The notes under the pieces are model-generated. The model saw only the letters and a list, made by a program, of their open reading frames with translations, did no database searches and had not been told where the DNA came from. This document shows positions 12,222 through 23,584 of a stretch of DNA of 64,000 nt, one piece after another (within the stretch, counting starts at the first letter, position 1; the number at the start of each line of letters is the position of its first letter). A program made the translations under genes and the position numbers. Origin of the DNA: Bedellia somnulentella (taxonomy: Eukaryota; Arthropoda; Insecta; Lepidoptera; Bedelliidae); contig OY755188.1 in NCBI GenBank assembly GCA_963576735.1, positions 2,170,001 to 2,234,000 of the forward strand, read 5' to 3'.

Positions 12222-12679
12222 AAAGATGTACGTGAAAAATTCACCTTCTCTTGCAACTAATTCACCGTTGTTTATGCAAGAAACGCTTGAACCCTTAAAT
12301 CCACAGTCCATAAAAACTTTCAAGAAACTCTGTCTAATAGTCAACCATGAACGAATTGAAGAACCACGGAAGAGCGTTGCAATGCCCTACTAAGGGGTAG
12401 ATAGCACAATTTATGAAGGGCAATAACTAAAGAGCTACATATCCCTGTCGAGCACCACGAGAGATCCTGAGCTAGTCCGTTTTTTTTTTCATTTACGCGA
12501 TTATCACATAAATGCACGTGAATTTGTATTTATATTATTTGAATAAATATGTAGTGAAATATTTTTTTTTAGAAAAATTAAATGTAATTTGCGACGTGAC
12601 GGTGAAGTCATTTCAAATTAAACTTTAACGTTTTAAAAAAGTTTTTGGAATATTTGTTGTGAATAAATATGAAAGTTTG

Positions 12680-12930
12680 ACATACATACATATACTCACG
12701 GCTATAAATCCATAGAAGGGGTAGCCAGAGCTAAGGAATTAGAAATTCCTCAGCCGCTTTTGGAAATGTGAGTGGGGAAAAGATGGTATAAATAAATAAA
12801 GGTTGTTGGTGATGGGTCTCCAACCGCATCGCCCAAAAATCCCTTAAAAGCCCCAATATCGTTAGTCGCCTCTTACGTACACCGACCGGAAGAAACGGGG
12901 TAGTGCTATTCTAAGCCGACATTACACAGC
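12680..12930 (-). repeat. Family A copy
   Basis: Full length with TACATACATA tail. Confidence 0.87.
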
Positions 12931-13112
12931 ATTTTGTTTGAAAGTTTGACCTTCCGAGGTTATTGTTTATGTGACAGTACGATTAGGTATAAGCGAACAA
13001 AGTGGCACCGACGGAAATGTGGTGACAAAGTCACGAAAAAATATGAATCCGGTTCGACAATAAATATAAAAACACTATTCCGGATGTGCGAATTAGAATG
13101 CGTATCTTTAAA

Positions 13113-13366
13113 TACATACATATACATACATATACTCACGGCTATAAATCCCTAATAGAGGTAGCCAGAGCTGAGAAATTAGAAATTCCTTAGTCACTTT
13201 TGGAAGTTGAATGGGGAAAAGATGGTAGAATAAAGGTTGTTGGTGATGGTTCTCCAACCGCATCGCCCCAAAAATCCCTTAAAAAGCCCCAATACCGTTA
13301 GTCGCCTCTTACGTACACCCACCGGTAGGTATGGGGTAGTGCTATTCTAAGCCGACACTACACAGC
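13113..13366 (-). repeat. Family A copy
   Basis: Full length; tail is a longer CATACATATACATACATA run. Confidence 0.87.
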
Positions 13367-13369
13367 TAA

Positions 13370-15035
13370 ATATCTTATATCAGTATCTTTAAATAGTCCA
13401 CAATAATATAATAGACTGTAATGTAAAAGCGTCGTGGACTATGACCAAATCAGCCTCTTCAAGGCCCTGGATTGGGACAAATAGGGTGTACGCAAATTGC
13501 ATATTTTAGTTGATTTTAAATAAAATATGACTAATCAAGTATTTCAGAAATACATTTCCTTGGAATTAACAATCATGTTTTTAAATTAACAGTAACTGAA
13601 TATTGACACATTCCCATATATTTAAATACCAAGCTACCAACCAATACTATATATATATATAGCTAGAGATTCACAAAAAATGCTGCAAATAAATAAAAAA
13701 TAAACTAATCAACTTTTTTGTGCCGGACTAATTTCCATGACTAGCAGATTTATAGCAAATCGCAAGATAAACAAAAAACTACCTAAAGAAAAACTATAAA
13801 ATTGTTTACTCTTTTAAAAGTAAACTACACAAACAACTTACAATCGGTCACGAAAAGTAGGCACTTTTGAAATGTGCTCAAAACATAGTCGGTCGGGCAT
13901 ATTCAACTTAACATAAAGTTTAAGTTATAAAAAAATACAATGAAAAATTTAATTTGTAGCTTTGAAAATTATCACATAAATTATAAGACTACTCAGATTT
14001 CAGAGAAATGAAAGTGGTTGAGTGTGTGATAATAGTAAACCATAATGTATTCAAAAATTACCCACCACCCAGCGGAAACCACCGCTTTTTACGAGGCTTT
14101 TATAATAATATACAAATCGAAATAAAGTTCGTAAATAAGATCTACTTCGCAATCTGTTAGTGAATCAATTGTAGGAAATACAAGTCCAAAAACCTTACAA
14201 ATGCGTTCAAAATTAAATAATTTGCTCAATTACCGACGAAAAAAGTATAAAGAGCTAATAAATAAAAATCCAATTTCTTACCTCTTTTTTAAACTAACAC
14301 TATCACTGACAACACTAATATTTGGCGCCACTTTTTAATACACGCTATTTTTTTCGCGGAGGCTAGGGTTCGGCCGATTATTCAGCCACGTGTGAGGCGG
14401 GAATGAACAGATTCTCAGGACTATAAACTCCTTGCGGAAGTTAATTTTATTGACAAGCGTACGCGGCAATATACTTATTTTATGTATGGAACATTTCACT
14501 TTAAAACGAGTAAATAAATTTAAGAAAGAGGTACACTTAAAATACAGGACAGGACACATGAGTTTAAATTCTGGATTGGGTCTATACCTATGTGTTTCTA
14601 GTAAGTAAATACATGGTGAGGAAATCCTAGGCCCCAGGCTTAGTTAATACTTAGTTATTTAATATAGAAACCACACTATACTGTACACTGTCAATCGTGA
14701 GGGTACATTGTCTGAACCAAAAGTGGGTAATCTCGACAAGACCGGAAACTTATAATAGAACTTCAGAAGAATAGTAAGATAAAAGTACAACAATAATTTA
14801 CATCGAAACCAAAGCATTTTTCTTCTAAGTTTTAATATAAACTTAATCATACAAACATCAAGGCCATAGACCTCAAAAAGGGGTAGTCATTTTAAAATAA
14901 TTACAGTTAAATAATAGTTATATAATTAGGTCTGAACTAAAAATACTTATAAATGATATTAACGTAGAGTGCTTTGGAATAATTGTTAATCATTTATTCG
15001 ATATTTCAATTAGAAAGCTTAATATAAATATATAA
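13370..15035. other. AT-rich stretch without recognised coding sequence
   Basis: Apart from the possible first exon at 14280-14400 and a family A scrap at 14845-14890, I see only short chance frames and an (AT)n run near 13650. Confidence 0.4.
14280..14400 (-). promoter_or_regulatory. Possible promoter and non-coding first exon
   Basis: A CG-richer patch (TTTTTCGCGGAGGCTAGG), then TGTCAGTGATAGTG and AAAAAGAG|GTAAGAAATT, which is a good splice donor on the minus strand. It looks like an untranslated first exon, but no downstream coding exon was found. Confidence 0.25.
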
Positions 15036-15038
15036 ATA

Positions 15039-15290
15039 GCTGTGTAGTGTCAGCTTAGAATAGCACTACCCCATTTCTTCCGGTGGGTGTACGTAAGAGG
15101 CGACTAACGGTATTGGGGCTTTAAAGGGATTTTTGGGCGATGTGGTTGGACACCCATCACCAACAACCTTTATTTTACCAACTTTTCCCCACTCAACTTT
15201 CCAAAGGTGGCTGAGAAATTTCTCATTCCTTAGCTCTGGCTATCCCATCTAGGGATTTATAGCCGTGAGTATATGTATGAATATGTATGT
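15039..15290 (+). repeat. Family A copy
   Basis: Full length. Confidence 0.87.
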
Positions 15291-15361
15291 TGAATTAGAA
15301 AATGATTTGAAGATTAATAAAACCTTACCGCACTTATATTTGTTTTGCTTATAAAGAAAGT

Positions 15362-15664
15362 AACATACATACATACACATACATATACTCACGCCGTTAA
15401 TTCCCATTGGGGTAGGCAGAGACTATCGATCGCCACTTCGTACGATCCTGGCAAACCTCTCTTGCTTCGTCTACATCCATCAATCTTTTCATACATGCTC
15501 TTTTATTCTTCATACTTCGGACGCCTGCCTTTTTGAGCACACTTTCAATTTGGTCCAAGTGTGTCTTTCGTGGCCGTCCTCTACTAACATTACCTTCCAC
15601 ATTAGCTCTATAGATACCTTTTACCAATTTCCTATCATCCATCCTCTCGAACACTCACCTTTAT
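15362..15664 (-). mobile_element. RTE-like LINE 3' end remnant
   Basis: Minus-strand open frame ending in KWRSIVSAYPNGN with GNVSRGRPRKTHLDQI and KNKRACMKRLMD upstream. This is the C-terminal segment typical of RTE-type endonuclease-reverse transcriptases. The 3' end is CTACCCCAATGGG...GGCGTGAGTATATGTATG with a TATG repeat. It is strongly 5' truncated. Confidence 0.85.
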
Positions 15665-16189
15665 ATTTTATTCACGGTATCTAGGCTATGTTGCCTTCTA
15701 TGTAAACTTCATCGGCAACTAAGCGGTTACTTTTCAGAGTAATATAAGTATGTTTAAACAATACATATTTATGTATGCTTTTAAAGAAACTTACACTTAC
15801 CTTTTTATCTTATTCGAGGTATTTACACAATATTTCGCAAAGATAAATTCTTACAAATTTTAAAACAGAAACGTTTATAGTCGGTTAAAAAGACAAATTA
15901 AAACAATCTCATAGACGTATCCCGTTTCCCGCGCAACCGCGTGACGACATTTCCAGACGAGTTTCAGTTTCCAATGCAGTCTGTTTTTCAGAAAGGTTAA
16001 TTAGGAATCTTGTATGATGCTGCGCTCTTACTTGCGCAAAAGAATACATTTCAATTTCTTGTTGCACCGGTTGGTCTAATTATACAAGTTTGATTAGGAA
16101 ATTTCAAGATGATAAACCATTAACCGAAATTTAAGATCATTCAGTACATCGGACGTTCGTGAATCCGTCAGTTTCAGCTGTTATCACAC

Positions 16190-16470
16190 TCATAATCATC
16201 ATCAATTAATAGACTTCCACTGCTGGACATAGGCCTCTCCCAAAGATATTCACAACAACCGGTCCTGTAGGGCAAGCACGAGCACTATTTTATCGATACG
16301 ATAACGGTTAAAATGAGATGGCAGTATACGATACTAAGTAAGTGCGTAAGAGATGGCTGCTTTATCCCACGCGATAACTAGTTTAAACACGGCTCGTGCT
16401 TGCCCTTCTGTAGTGCCTAGATCCTTCAGCTTCCTGCTACTTTTATTAAATCTTCAATCCAACTTAGATG
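16190..16470. mobile_element. Old LINE-type repeat interrupted by a hAT-like MITE
   Basis: ACTGCTGGACATAGGCCTCT and the sequence around it are a widespread lepidopteran repeat. It is interrupted after CCGGTCCTGTAG and resumes at TGCCTAGATCC. The related remnant at 49615-49700 carries the CTCTCCCA...CGGCTTCCT stretch uninterrupted. Confidence 0.65.
16271..16405. mobile_element. 135 bp hAT-like MITE
   Basis: Terminal inverted repeats GGCAAGCACGAGC / GCTCGTGCTTGCC and an 8 bp flanking duplication with one mismatch (TCCTGTAG / TTCTGTAG). An 8 bp duplication is the hAT signature. No coding capacity. Confidence 0.75.
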
Positions 16471-16625
16471 ATGTTAGTGGTCAGAAAGGTAGCTGGAACT
16501 GACAGCTGTGGGTTCGATTCCAGCTGGGATCCACCACCGTTGATATTCGGTCTTTGTTTTGGATGCTATTTGATATTATATAGACAGAGACATATTGCTA
16601 TATAAATGCTTATTCCACTCGATTT
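16471..16625 (+). repeat. tRNA-like SINE remnant
   Basis: GGTAGCTGGAACTGACAG then GGGTTCGATTCCAGC; the body continues with ATTCGGTCTTTGTTTTGG. A box degraded. Confidence 0.45.
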
Positions 16626-16900
16626 TCTTTCTTCTATGAAGTTAACTGTACTATTAAGATTGGAGAATAAATAATTCAACATCAATTAACGCGCGATGGA
16701 AGATTAATAAAAAAAGGAAAACTAAAGTCTTTAATTTTACTCCGCCGTAGTCTAGTGTTATGCCACCTCCCTTTTAGGACCGTCACGGTGTTGATCCCCA
16801 CAATTTATTTCGAAATAAATAATATACAAACTTTCATGATAAATATACGACGTTCATTTGAAAAGTTCTGAGCTTAACATCGGTATAACTCTCCTTATTT

Positions 16901-17153
16901 ACATACATACATACATACATATACTCAGGGCTATTAATCCTTAGAAGGGGTAGCCAGAGCTAAGGAATTAGAAATTCCTCAGCCACTTTTGGAAGTAGAG
17001 TGGGGAAAAGATGGTAAAATAAAGGTTGTTGGTGATGGGTCTGCAACCGCATCGCCCAAAAATCCCTTAAAAGCCTCAATACCGTTAGTCGCCTCTTACG
17101 TACACCCACCGGAAGAAATGGGGTAGTGCTATTCTAAGCCGATACTACACAGC
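16901..17153 (-). repeat. Family A copy
   Basis: Full length with five TACA repeats in the tail. Confidence 0.87.
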
Positions 17154-17435
17154 CTTATTTGTAGCTACTTTATTTAGTTAACGTATAGCATAAACAGTAG
17201 GACTAGATGTTTCTTTCTAAATCTTGGCTTGGATAACATGAATATGATTAATTTTATTATCAAGTTAGTATCCCTTACAACTAGTAATTGTTTTACAAAT
17301 AGTAAATTACTTGATTTATGAGGTATATCCGTATATATTAAATCACAACTGTATATGTAAAAAAAATCCTCGATAACAAAATACGCATTTACCAGAACGT
17401 AAAAAACTCATGTGGCATCACGCCGCGGCACAATT

Positions 17436-17777
17436 TAATACATAACATAACATAACATAAACGTTCACGCCGTTTATCCCCGAAGGGGTTGGCAGAGGTA
17501 CCAAGACTTCTGAACTCACATGGCAGCGCCATCTAGTGTACTCACGTGATAGGGGGCAGGCCTATCGCCGTTTTGTACGAATACACTGTCACATGACTAA
17601 GTACAACTCAGCCATGTGGGTTTCCTCTCCATGTTTTCCGTCGCCGTTAACAACCATGATTAATTAACCACACATATGACTTTAGAAAAGACAAATTGGT
17701 GTAGGCCCCCGACCCAGGATTGGAACTCACGCCCTTCTGTTTTCGGACGGGTGTTCTATCCACTGGACTATCGTGTC
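17436..17777 (-). repeat. Family B copy
   Basis: Full length: AACATAACATAACATAAACG tail through the tRNA-like head (GTGTTCTATCCACTGGACTA). Confidence 0.87.
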
Positions 17778-17779
17778 GT

Positions 17780-18480
17780 TTAATACGTTAAATTTATGCG
17801 TATGGTCGTAAAAGCTACCATCCCTCATTTTGGTGTTTTGTTGTGTTCAAATTTCAAATATACTAAGATCGCAAGACCATTTAATATTTTTTGTAATGTA
17901 ACTGAAGGCTCAATCATAATTTTATTGTCTCATCCTATCCTCATGTCTATTATCTGTGTTGTCACAACTGTGATCGCGTGAAAGTCCAATCGTAATCCAT
18001 TAACCAGGCAATTATCTTAAAATAATAATGTATTTGTCGGTAATTAAAAATTAACTGGTCAGTATTATCAGCTATCGCGATAAATACTGTAACAATTACA
18101 GTGAAATCTCTTCGAATAATTATGGACAGTGGCCTTCCTTGGACACTGGATGAAGATCAACATAAATTAAGAACATTGTCAAGTATTTTTTGTGAAATAG
18201 TTTCACAATTCTACAAAGTAAAGGATGCTATGTTTTCCTTGACCTCCTTGATGGAATGAAACATACTCAATAAAATCGCTTCTTTTTAGGACAGTGAAAA
18301 AAACTATCAAACTCAAACTTCTGAGTACTCACGTCTTGCTTGTACAGTGCACTCACGTGATAGGGAACAGGTTAATAATTGAAATGTAGAATATACATAA
18401 AAAAACCTGAAATGAACTCCGTAAATTTCATATGCATAAAATAAACATTTTAAATCTTACAGTTATGAAGTCACTATCAT
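17780..18480. other. No recognised gene upstream of the gypsy element
   Basis: Contains a 61-codon chance frame and a family B scrap at 18330-18372 (GTACTCACGTCTTGCTTGTA). Confidence 0.4.
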
Positions 18481-18482
18481 AT

Positions 18483-18974
18483 TGTTACGTACCGGGTTCT
18501 TAATTTGATAAATACCAGTCACACTTTCGTGCAATAAGGTGTAATTATATTTATTGACCAATAACGCACTTTACACAACACAACAAACACTATCGATAAA
18601 TTAACTATCGATACTCGCACTAATTAACAACACTAATTTACTCCGTTATAGTAACACTGTCCACACCGTTAAGCTTATTTCCGTAATCCGTATATCACTG
18701 CACTGTCGTATTTAATTTCTTCGCTCTAGTATTTCGCTTGTTCTCGCTTTAGTTCTTCGCACTCGAATAACTCCGTAGCACGCGTTGCTCTTTATATATG
18801 CCAAATCTCAAATACGCGAATATTACAGAAAGTTCTAGTACCACATTCTCGAAAAGTCGATATTCGAGAAACATCTAGTAATTCCTTTTTTTTACTTATT
18901 AAAATACTAGTAACGCCATCTGTTCTCTAGTAGTGACAAATCCTATCTCCTACTTGCGAACAGATGTCGTAACA
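18483..18974 (-). repeat. 3' LTR of the gypsy element
   Basis: 492 bp, identical to the other LTR except for one extra A in CGATAAATTAAC. The polypurine tract on the internal side (18975-18988) fixes the orientation. Confidence 0.93.
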
Positions 18975-18991
18975 TTACCCCCCTCCTTACA

Positions 18992-20560
18992 TTAATACTC
19001 GTCCCGAGTATTATTGCTTCCATGGTACTTCGCAAGTCGATCGATGTGAACTATTTTCGAAGCCCCTCTAGGTTGGCGTTGAATTCTGTACGTTACATCG
19101 TTTATTCTAGTGACCACCTTGTACGGTCCTTCCCACCTATTTTGTAACTTAGGGGACGTCCCTTTCTGGCGAGTTGGATTGTGTAACCAGACGAGCATAC
19201 CCTCTTCGAAACGCGGCGTGTTAGCTTTACGGTCATATCTGGTTTTCATCTTTTCACTAGCATGTAAACCATTTTCACGCACTAGGGAATGTACATCTTG
19301 CATTCTTTCCCTCAAATCGCTTACATATTCAGTTACACTCTGCGGCTCATCTGGTGACCCTCCTGTCAACAAATCTACAGGCAATCGTAGCTCTCTTCCG
19401 AAATTGACGAAAGCAGGTGTTTCCTTCGTGCTTTCGTGAACAGCTGACCGGTAAGACAGTAAAAATAATGGAATGTGTTTGTCCCAGTCCTTCTGATGTT
19501 TTTCAACCATCTTCGCCAACTGTCTCTCCAGTGTTTGGTTGAACCTCTCCACCATTCCATCTGACTGAGGATGATATGGCGTCGTCCTGGTTTTATGCAT
19601 TCCAAGTAGTTTGCACACCTCTTGAAATACTTGTGACTCAAAATTTCTTCCCTGGTCAGAGTGTATCTCCAGGGGCACGCCAAATCGACAGATCACTTCC
19701 TCAACCAGTTTTGTAGCCACAGTTATTGCTTCTTGATTGGGTATGGCAAACACTTCAGGCCACTTAGTGAAGTAATCCATCACCACCATGAAATATTTAT
19801 TTCCGGACTCTGATTGTGGAAACGGTCCAGCCACATCAACGGCAATCCTCTCCCAGGGAGCTCCCACATTGTACAACCGTAATCCCCCTCTACTCCGGGT
19901 CTGCGGACCTTTCACCGCGGCACACGTTGTACATTTCCGGCACCAGTCCTGTACGTCGTCCCTACAATGAAGCCAGTAAAACTTCGCACGAACCTTCTGC
20001 AACGTACGATTTACCCCAAGATGCCCGCCCGAAACACCGTCATGTGTTTCCCGCAGTACATCTTTAACCTTGGCTCTGGGCACGACCAATTGTAGGTGCT
20101 CTTCCTTACCGTTGGGTTTCTCCCACCTCCGGTACAGTAGACCATTGATCAGAACCAGGCTGTTCCATTGCGCCCAGTAAGCTTTCGTACTCACTCCTGT
20201 GGACGCTACTTCACTCCAAGCCGGTTGATCGTGTTTTTCCTTCTTCCATTTCATGATGGGTCTGAGGTTCTCATCTTCTTCTTGGGCCTTCTGCATAGCT
20301 TCTGTTTCCCATCCATCCAATGGACAAATTCGAGTCACTTTCACGACCTCCTCCTTCGACTCTTGCTTCCGGCAATGTTTACAGTCTTGTGAGATGGTCA
20401 TTGTCGGGGCTTTCTCCTCTCTAGCCAGCACCTGCCCCCCGGTCCTGGCTAATGCTCGTTTCCCTGGACGTTTGCGGCAGGAGCCTCTGCCTGCCTCTTT
20501 TCTTCCTTCCTCAGCGGGCAACTTAATCTCAAATGGCCCCTTTTCCCGCAGCCATAACAA
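18992..20560 (-). CDS. pol: Integrase-only pol of the gypsy element
   Basis: Open frame of about 522 codons with no native ATG at its 5' limit (first codon TTG), in the -1 frame relative to gag. Residues 1-50 only overlap gag in another frame. Authentic pol sequence starts near residue 55-60, in the RNase H to integrase linker. Then come the zinc-binding HHCC region (H173, H180, C210, C213) and the integrase core with D242 (VDVAGPF), D302 (HSDQGRNF) and E338 (SDGMVERFNQTLE), a D-59-D-35-E spacing. A GPY/F-type C-terminal module follows (NRWEGPYKVV). Protease, reverse transcriptase and RNase H are missing, yet no stop interrupts the join. Confidence 0.93.
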   Translation of the reverse strand: MLWLREKGPFEIKLPAEEGRKEAGRGSCRKRPGKRALARTGGQVLAREEKAPTMTISQDCKHCRKQESKEEVVKVTRICPLDGWETEAMQKAQEEDENLRPIMKWKKEKHDQPAWSEVASTGVSTKAYWAQWNSLVLINGLLYRRWEKPNGKEEHLQLVVPRAKVKDVLRETHDGVSGGHLGVNRTLQKVRAKFYWLHCRDDVQDWCRKCTTCAAVKGPQTRSRGGLRLYNVGAPWERIAVDVAGPFPQSESGNKYFMVVMDYFTKWPEVFAIPNQEAITVATKLVEEVICRFGVPLEIHSDQGRNFESQVFQEVCKLLGMHKTRTTPYHPQSDGMVERFNQTLERQLAKMVEKHQKDWDKHIPLFLLSYRSAVHESTKETPAFVNFGRELRLPVDLLTGGSPDEPQSVTEYVSDLRERMQDVHSLVRENGLHASEKMKTRYDRKANTPRFEEGMLVWLHNPTRQKGTSPKLQNRWEGPYKVVTRINDVTYRIQRQPRGASKIVHIDRLAKYHGSNNTRDEY

Positions 20561-21723
20561 ATCGGTCCAGTACTCCTTCCGACGGGTGCTTTAATGACCT
20601 TGACGTCCTCATTTGCTTCCGCAATCTCACGAAGTCGATGAGTTTGGCGCGTATCCTGGCGGCAAGCTTCAACTTCTAGAGCGTTCGCCAAGGCATCCTT
20701 GAGAGACGTGTGGTGTTGAAGTCTCACCGCTGTTCTCACTTCGATATCTCTGATGCCGTCGACGAATGCTTGCACCAGGTTCATTTCCACCGTCTTCGGA
20801 TCTACACTGGGATAGGCCTTGCGGACGAGCTTCTCGATTTCAAGGGCCCACTGCTGAAGTCCCTCTCCGGAACGCTGGACCCTATCACGCAGCTGAGCGC
20901 GGAACACGTGCTCCAGGTGTCGCTCTCCATAGCGAGACTCCAACGCATCCAGCAGGTCCTTGAAACCACCACTCGGAGTCGGCAGCGCCTCTATTACTGA
21001 CAGTGCTTGACCTCGGAGCGCCACCGTCAGTGCAGTCAAACACTGTTCATCAGTCCAACCATTGGCAGCCGCAACAGTCTGGAACTGATGTCTATACGCC
21101 GACCAGGATGTTGTTCCGTCGTAAGGAGGAACCTTCACACGAGGACCATGGACAGCTACTACATTCTCACCGGAGACAACCTTGACCGGTCGTGATTCAA
21201 GCTGCAGAACCCTTTTCTCCATTCCGCGGAAGTCGGTCTTCATGTCATCGATATCTTTCTCAATAGTGGTTACCTGCTCCTTCATCTGCTCTACGTCTTT
21301 TTCCACAGTAACCACCCGACCACTGACTTCATTGACCGCAGTGAGAACTTGTGAGAACTTAGTTTGCTGTTCCTCGCGCAACTCACGAACTTCTTGTTTC
21401 ACAACACCCTGTACCTCCGAATGTATGTTTTTTTTAACATCCTGTACCTCCGAATGTATGTTTTTCACAACATCCTGTATGCTTTGTTGTGCTTCACGCA
21501 TGCTTTGAAACATTTCAACTATCATCGTCAAGTCAGTATTAGTTGCGGCCGCCGGCGCCGTTGATGTAGACGGCGCGTTAGTCACCGCGGACGTCTCCTC
21601 TGGAATGTCACTCCGAGGGTTCGTGACCGATGAACTCATTTCCGACAGCTGTTCACCCTCTGCGGCTTTCTGAGCGCGTGTCTTCACACCCTCTCTTCCG
21701 TCTTCCTTCGGCATAACTGGCAT
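20449..21723 (-). CDS. gag: Gag polyprotein of the gypsy element
   Basis: Retrotransposon capsid/nucleocapsid, 424 aa from the first ATG (21723); the frame is open eight codons further upstream across the primer-binding site, without an ATG. The first third is charged and coiled-coil-like (repeats around NIHSEVQDV). The middle is a Retrotrans_gag-type capsid region (PPYDGTTSWSAYRHQF, then LLDALESRYGERHLEHVF). The C-terminus has one CCHC zinc knuckle, CYGCGKRGHLRLSC. The reading frame is intact. It overlaps the integrase frame by 112 nt, with pol in the -1 frame; I see no classical slippery heptamer. Confidence 0.93.
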   Translation of the reverse strand: MPVMPKEDGREGVKTRAQKAAEGEQLSEMSSSVTNPRSDIPEETSAVTNAPSTSTAPAAATNTDLTMIVEMFQSMREAQQSIQDVVKNIHSEVQDVKKNIHSEVQGVVKQEVRELREEQQTKFSQVLTAVNEVSGRVVTVEKDVEQMKEQVTTIEKDIDDMKTDFRGMEKRVLQLESRPVKVVSGENVVAVHGPRVKVPPYDGTTSWSAYRHQFQTVAAANGWTDEQCLTALTVALRGQALSVIEALPTPSGGFKDLLDALESRYGERHLEHVFRAQLRDRVQRSGEGLQQWALEIEKLVRKAYPSVDPKTVEMNLVQAFVDGIRDIEVRTAVRLQHHTSLKDALANALEVEACRQDTRQTHRLREIAEANEDVKVIKAPVGRSTGPICYGCGKRGHLRLSCPLRKEEKRQAEAPAANVQGNEH

Positions 21724-21748
21724 CTTCAAATCCACTTCTGTCACCAAT

Positions 21749-22239
21749 TGTTACGTACCGGGTTCTTAATTTGATAAATACCAGTCACACTTTCGTGCAA
21801 TAAGGTGTAATTATATTTATTGACCAATAACGCACTTTACACAACACAACAAACACTATCGATAATTAACTATCGATACTCGCACTAATTAACAACACTA
21901 ATTTACTCCGTTATAGTAACACTGTCCACACCGTTAAGCTTATTTCCGTAATCCGTATATCACTGCACTGTCGTATTTAATTTCTTCGCTCTAGTATTTC
22001 GCTTGTTCTCGCTTTAGTTCTTCGCACTCGAATAACTCCGTAGCACGCGTTGCTCTTTATATATGCCAAATCTCAAATACGCGAATATTACAGAAAGTTC
22101 TAGTACCACATTCTCGAAAAGTCGATATTCGAGAAACATCTAGTAATTCCTTTTTTTTACTTATTAAAATACTAGTAACGCCATCTGTTCTCTAGTAGTG
22201 ACAAATCCTATCTCCTACTTGCGAACAGATGTCGTAACA
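21749..22239 (-). repeat. 5' LTR of the gypsy element
   Basis: 491 bp. On the minus strand it has a TATA box (TATATAAAG, 22055-22063). Upstream of it lie three inverted GAA/TTC pairs with 2 bp spacers: AGAAAGTTCT at 22092-22101, TTCTCGAA at 22111-22118, TTCGAGAA at 22128-22135. Confidence 0.93.
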
Positions 22240-22617
22240 ATATCATAATAAAAATGATTGTATGGTTAACCAATATTTTATAGGAGGTTTAAGTGATATT
22301 CACTCAATTTATCCGTTAATTAATCCTAAAAAGGTCAATTATGAACGAGCCAAACAACGAATATATTTTTTCTCTTATATTGATTTTACAGTCCTAACAT
22401 CTCATTGATTGACTCAGCGTATAGTGCCCATGTTGTCTTTAGTTAAAAAGAGAAAATATAAGAATGACCTAGTCAGTTTATGCAACCATATGAATATGAG
22501 CACAAAAGTATAAGTCAACTCATAATCAACTTATCATTGGAGGGACCGAAATTTCAGTACTGAAACGAACTCATGATTATTATTATATAAATATAAATAT
22601 ACTGTAGCCGTGTAAAT

Positions 22618-22873
22618 GCCGTGTAGTGCCGGCTTAGAATGTCGCTACCCTTTTCTATCCACGGGTGTCGTAAGAGGCGACTAAGGGTATTGGGACTTTT
22701 TATTGGAATTTTGGGCAATGCGGTTGGAAACCCATCACAACAGATCCCCATCACCAAACACCTTTATTTTACCGCCTTTCCCCACTTAACTTCCAAAAGT
22801 GGCTGAGGTATATGTAATTCCTTGGCTCTGGCTACCCCTTCTAGGGAATTATAGCCGTGAGTATATGTATGTA
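22618..22873 (+). repeat. Family A copy
   Basis: Full length with a local ACAACAGATCCCCATCACC duplication. Confidence 0.85.
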
Positions 22874-22975
22874 CAAATATACGGACATATTTTACACAGA
22901 TTAAGTTAGCCCCAAACTACGTAAACTTGTATTATGGGATACTAATTCAACGATATATTTAATACTAGTGGTACA
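22873..22975 (-). repeat. Family E fragment
   Basis: TACGGACATATTTTACACAG, TTAGCCCCAAACTACG and TTATGGGATACTAATTC match the inverted 3' part of the family E body. Directly abuts a family A copy. Confidence 0.55.
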
Positions 22976-23584
22976 CGGGTAGCGTAGTTTTAAAAATATC
23001 TGAGGTTTCTTCAATCACTGCTCAACCTTTGTGAAATTTAGCGCAACTTATAGCACTCCTGAATAGTGAAGCTTTGTGATTGTGAAAGCGCTTTAATGAA
23101 AGGTTCAGTATCTCCGAAAATAATCCCATGCAAACAAACAAACAGAGTTACAAATTTTGCATACATCATACATATACTCACGGCTATCTTTTGCCCGAGC
23201 AACCATTACTAAAAAATAATCCATATAGCACGATTCAGTATACACGTGCGACGACAGGACGCGATGGCTTATTTCATGTATAAGTTTGGTGTTTCTATAC
23301 CGATTTCTATGATTATTTTTTTATTGAAAAGGTAATAATGTAAACTTTTTAAAATGAGAGATGAATGAGAGAACTATAAACGTAAGAGTAAACATATTTA
23401 ATCAGAATGCTCCGAACTGGTAAGCTATCAGGACTTACACGTGTTATTGTGAGTCAACCATAAAAGATAGACATAAACTGTTAAGGATTTTTTTTAGACA
23501 CTTTTATGTAAAATATTTCCGTCATACATGATTTCTATGTAACTTTAACCATTAAGGCTGCACACGCGACGGAAGCTTAAAAAA

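Larger units (their letters stand above)
18483..22239 (-). mobile_element. Ty3/gypsy-type LTR retrotransposon, RT-deleted, young
   Basis: 3757 bp element on the minus strand bounded by two LTRs of 492 and 491 bp that differ by one visible base. It is flanked by a 4 bp duplication ATAT (18479-18482 and 22240-22243). LTR ends are TGTTACG...CGTAACA. A primer-binding-site-like TGGTGACAGAAGTGG lies two bases inside the 5' LTR. A polypurine tract (AAGGAGGGGGG) lies just before the 3' LTR. Gag is intact; pol contains only integrase. A full element should carry about 2 kb more (protease, reverse transcriptase, RNase H). It is therefore non-autonomous, but the LTRs show that the insertion is recent. 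Confidence 0.95.

Noticed and set aside
20253..21564. Several plus-strand frames of 60-113 codons opposite the gypsy genes
   Set aside because: They are antisense shadows of gag and integrase.
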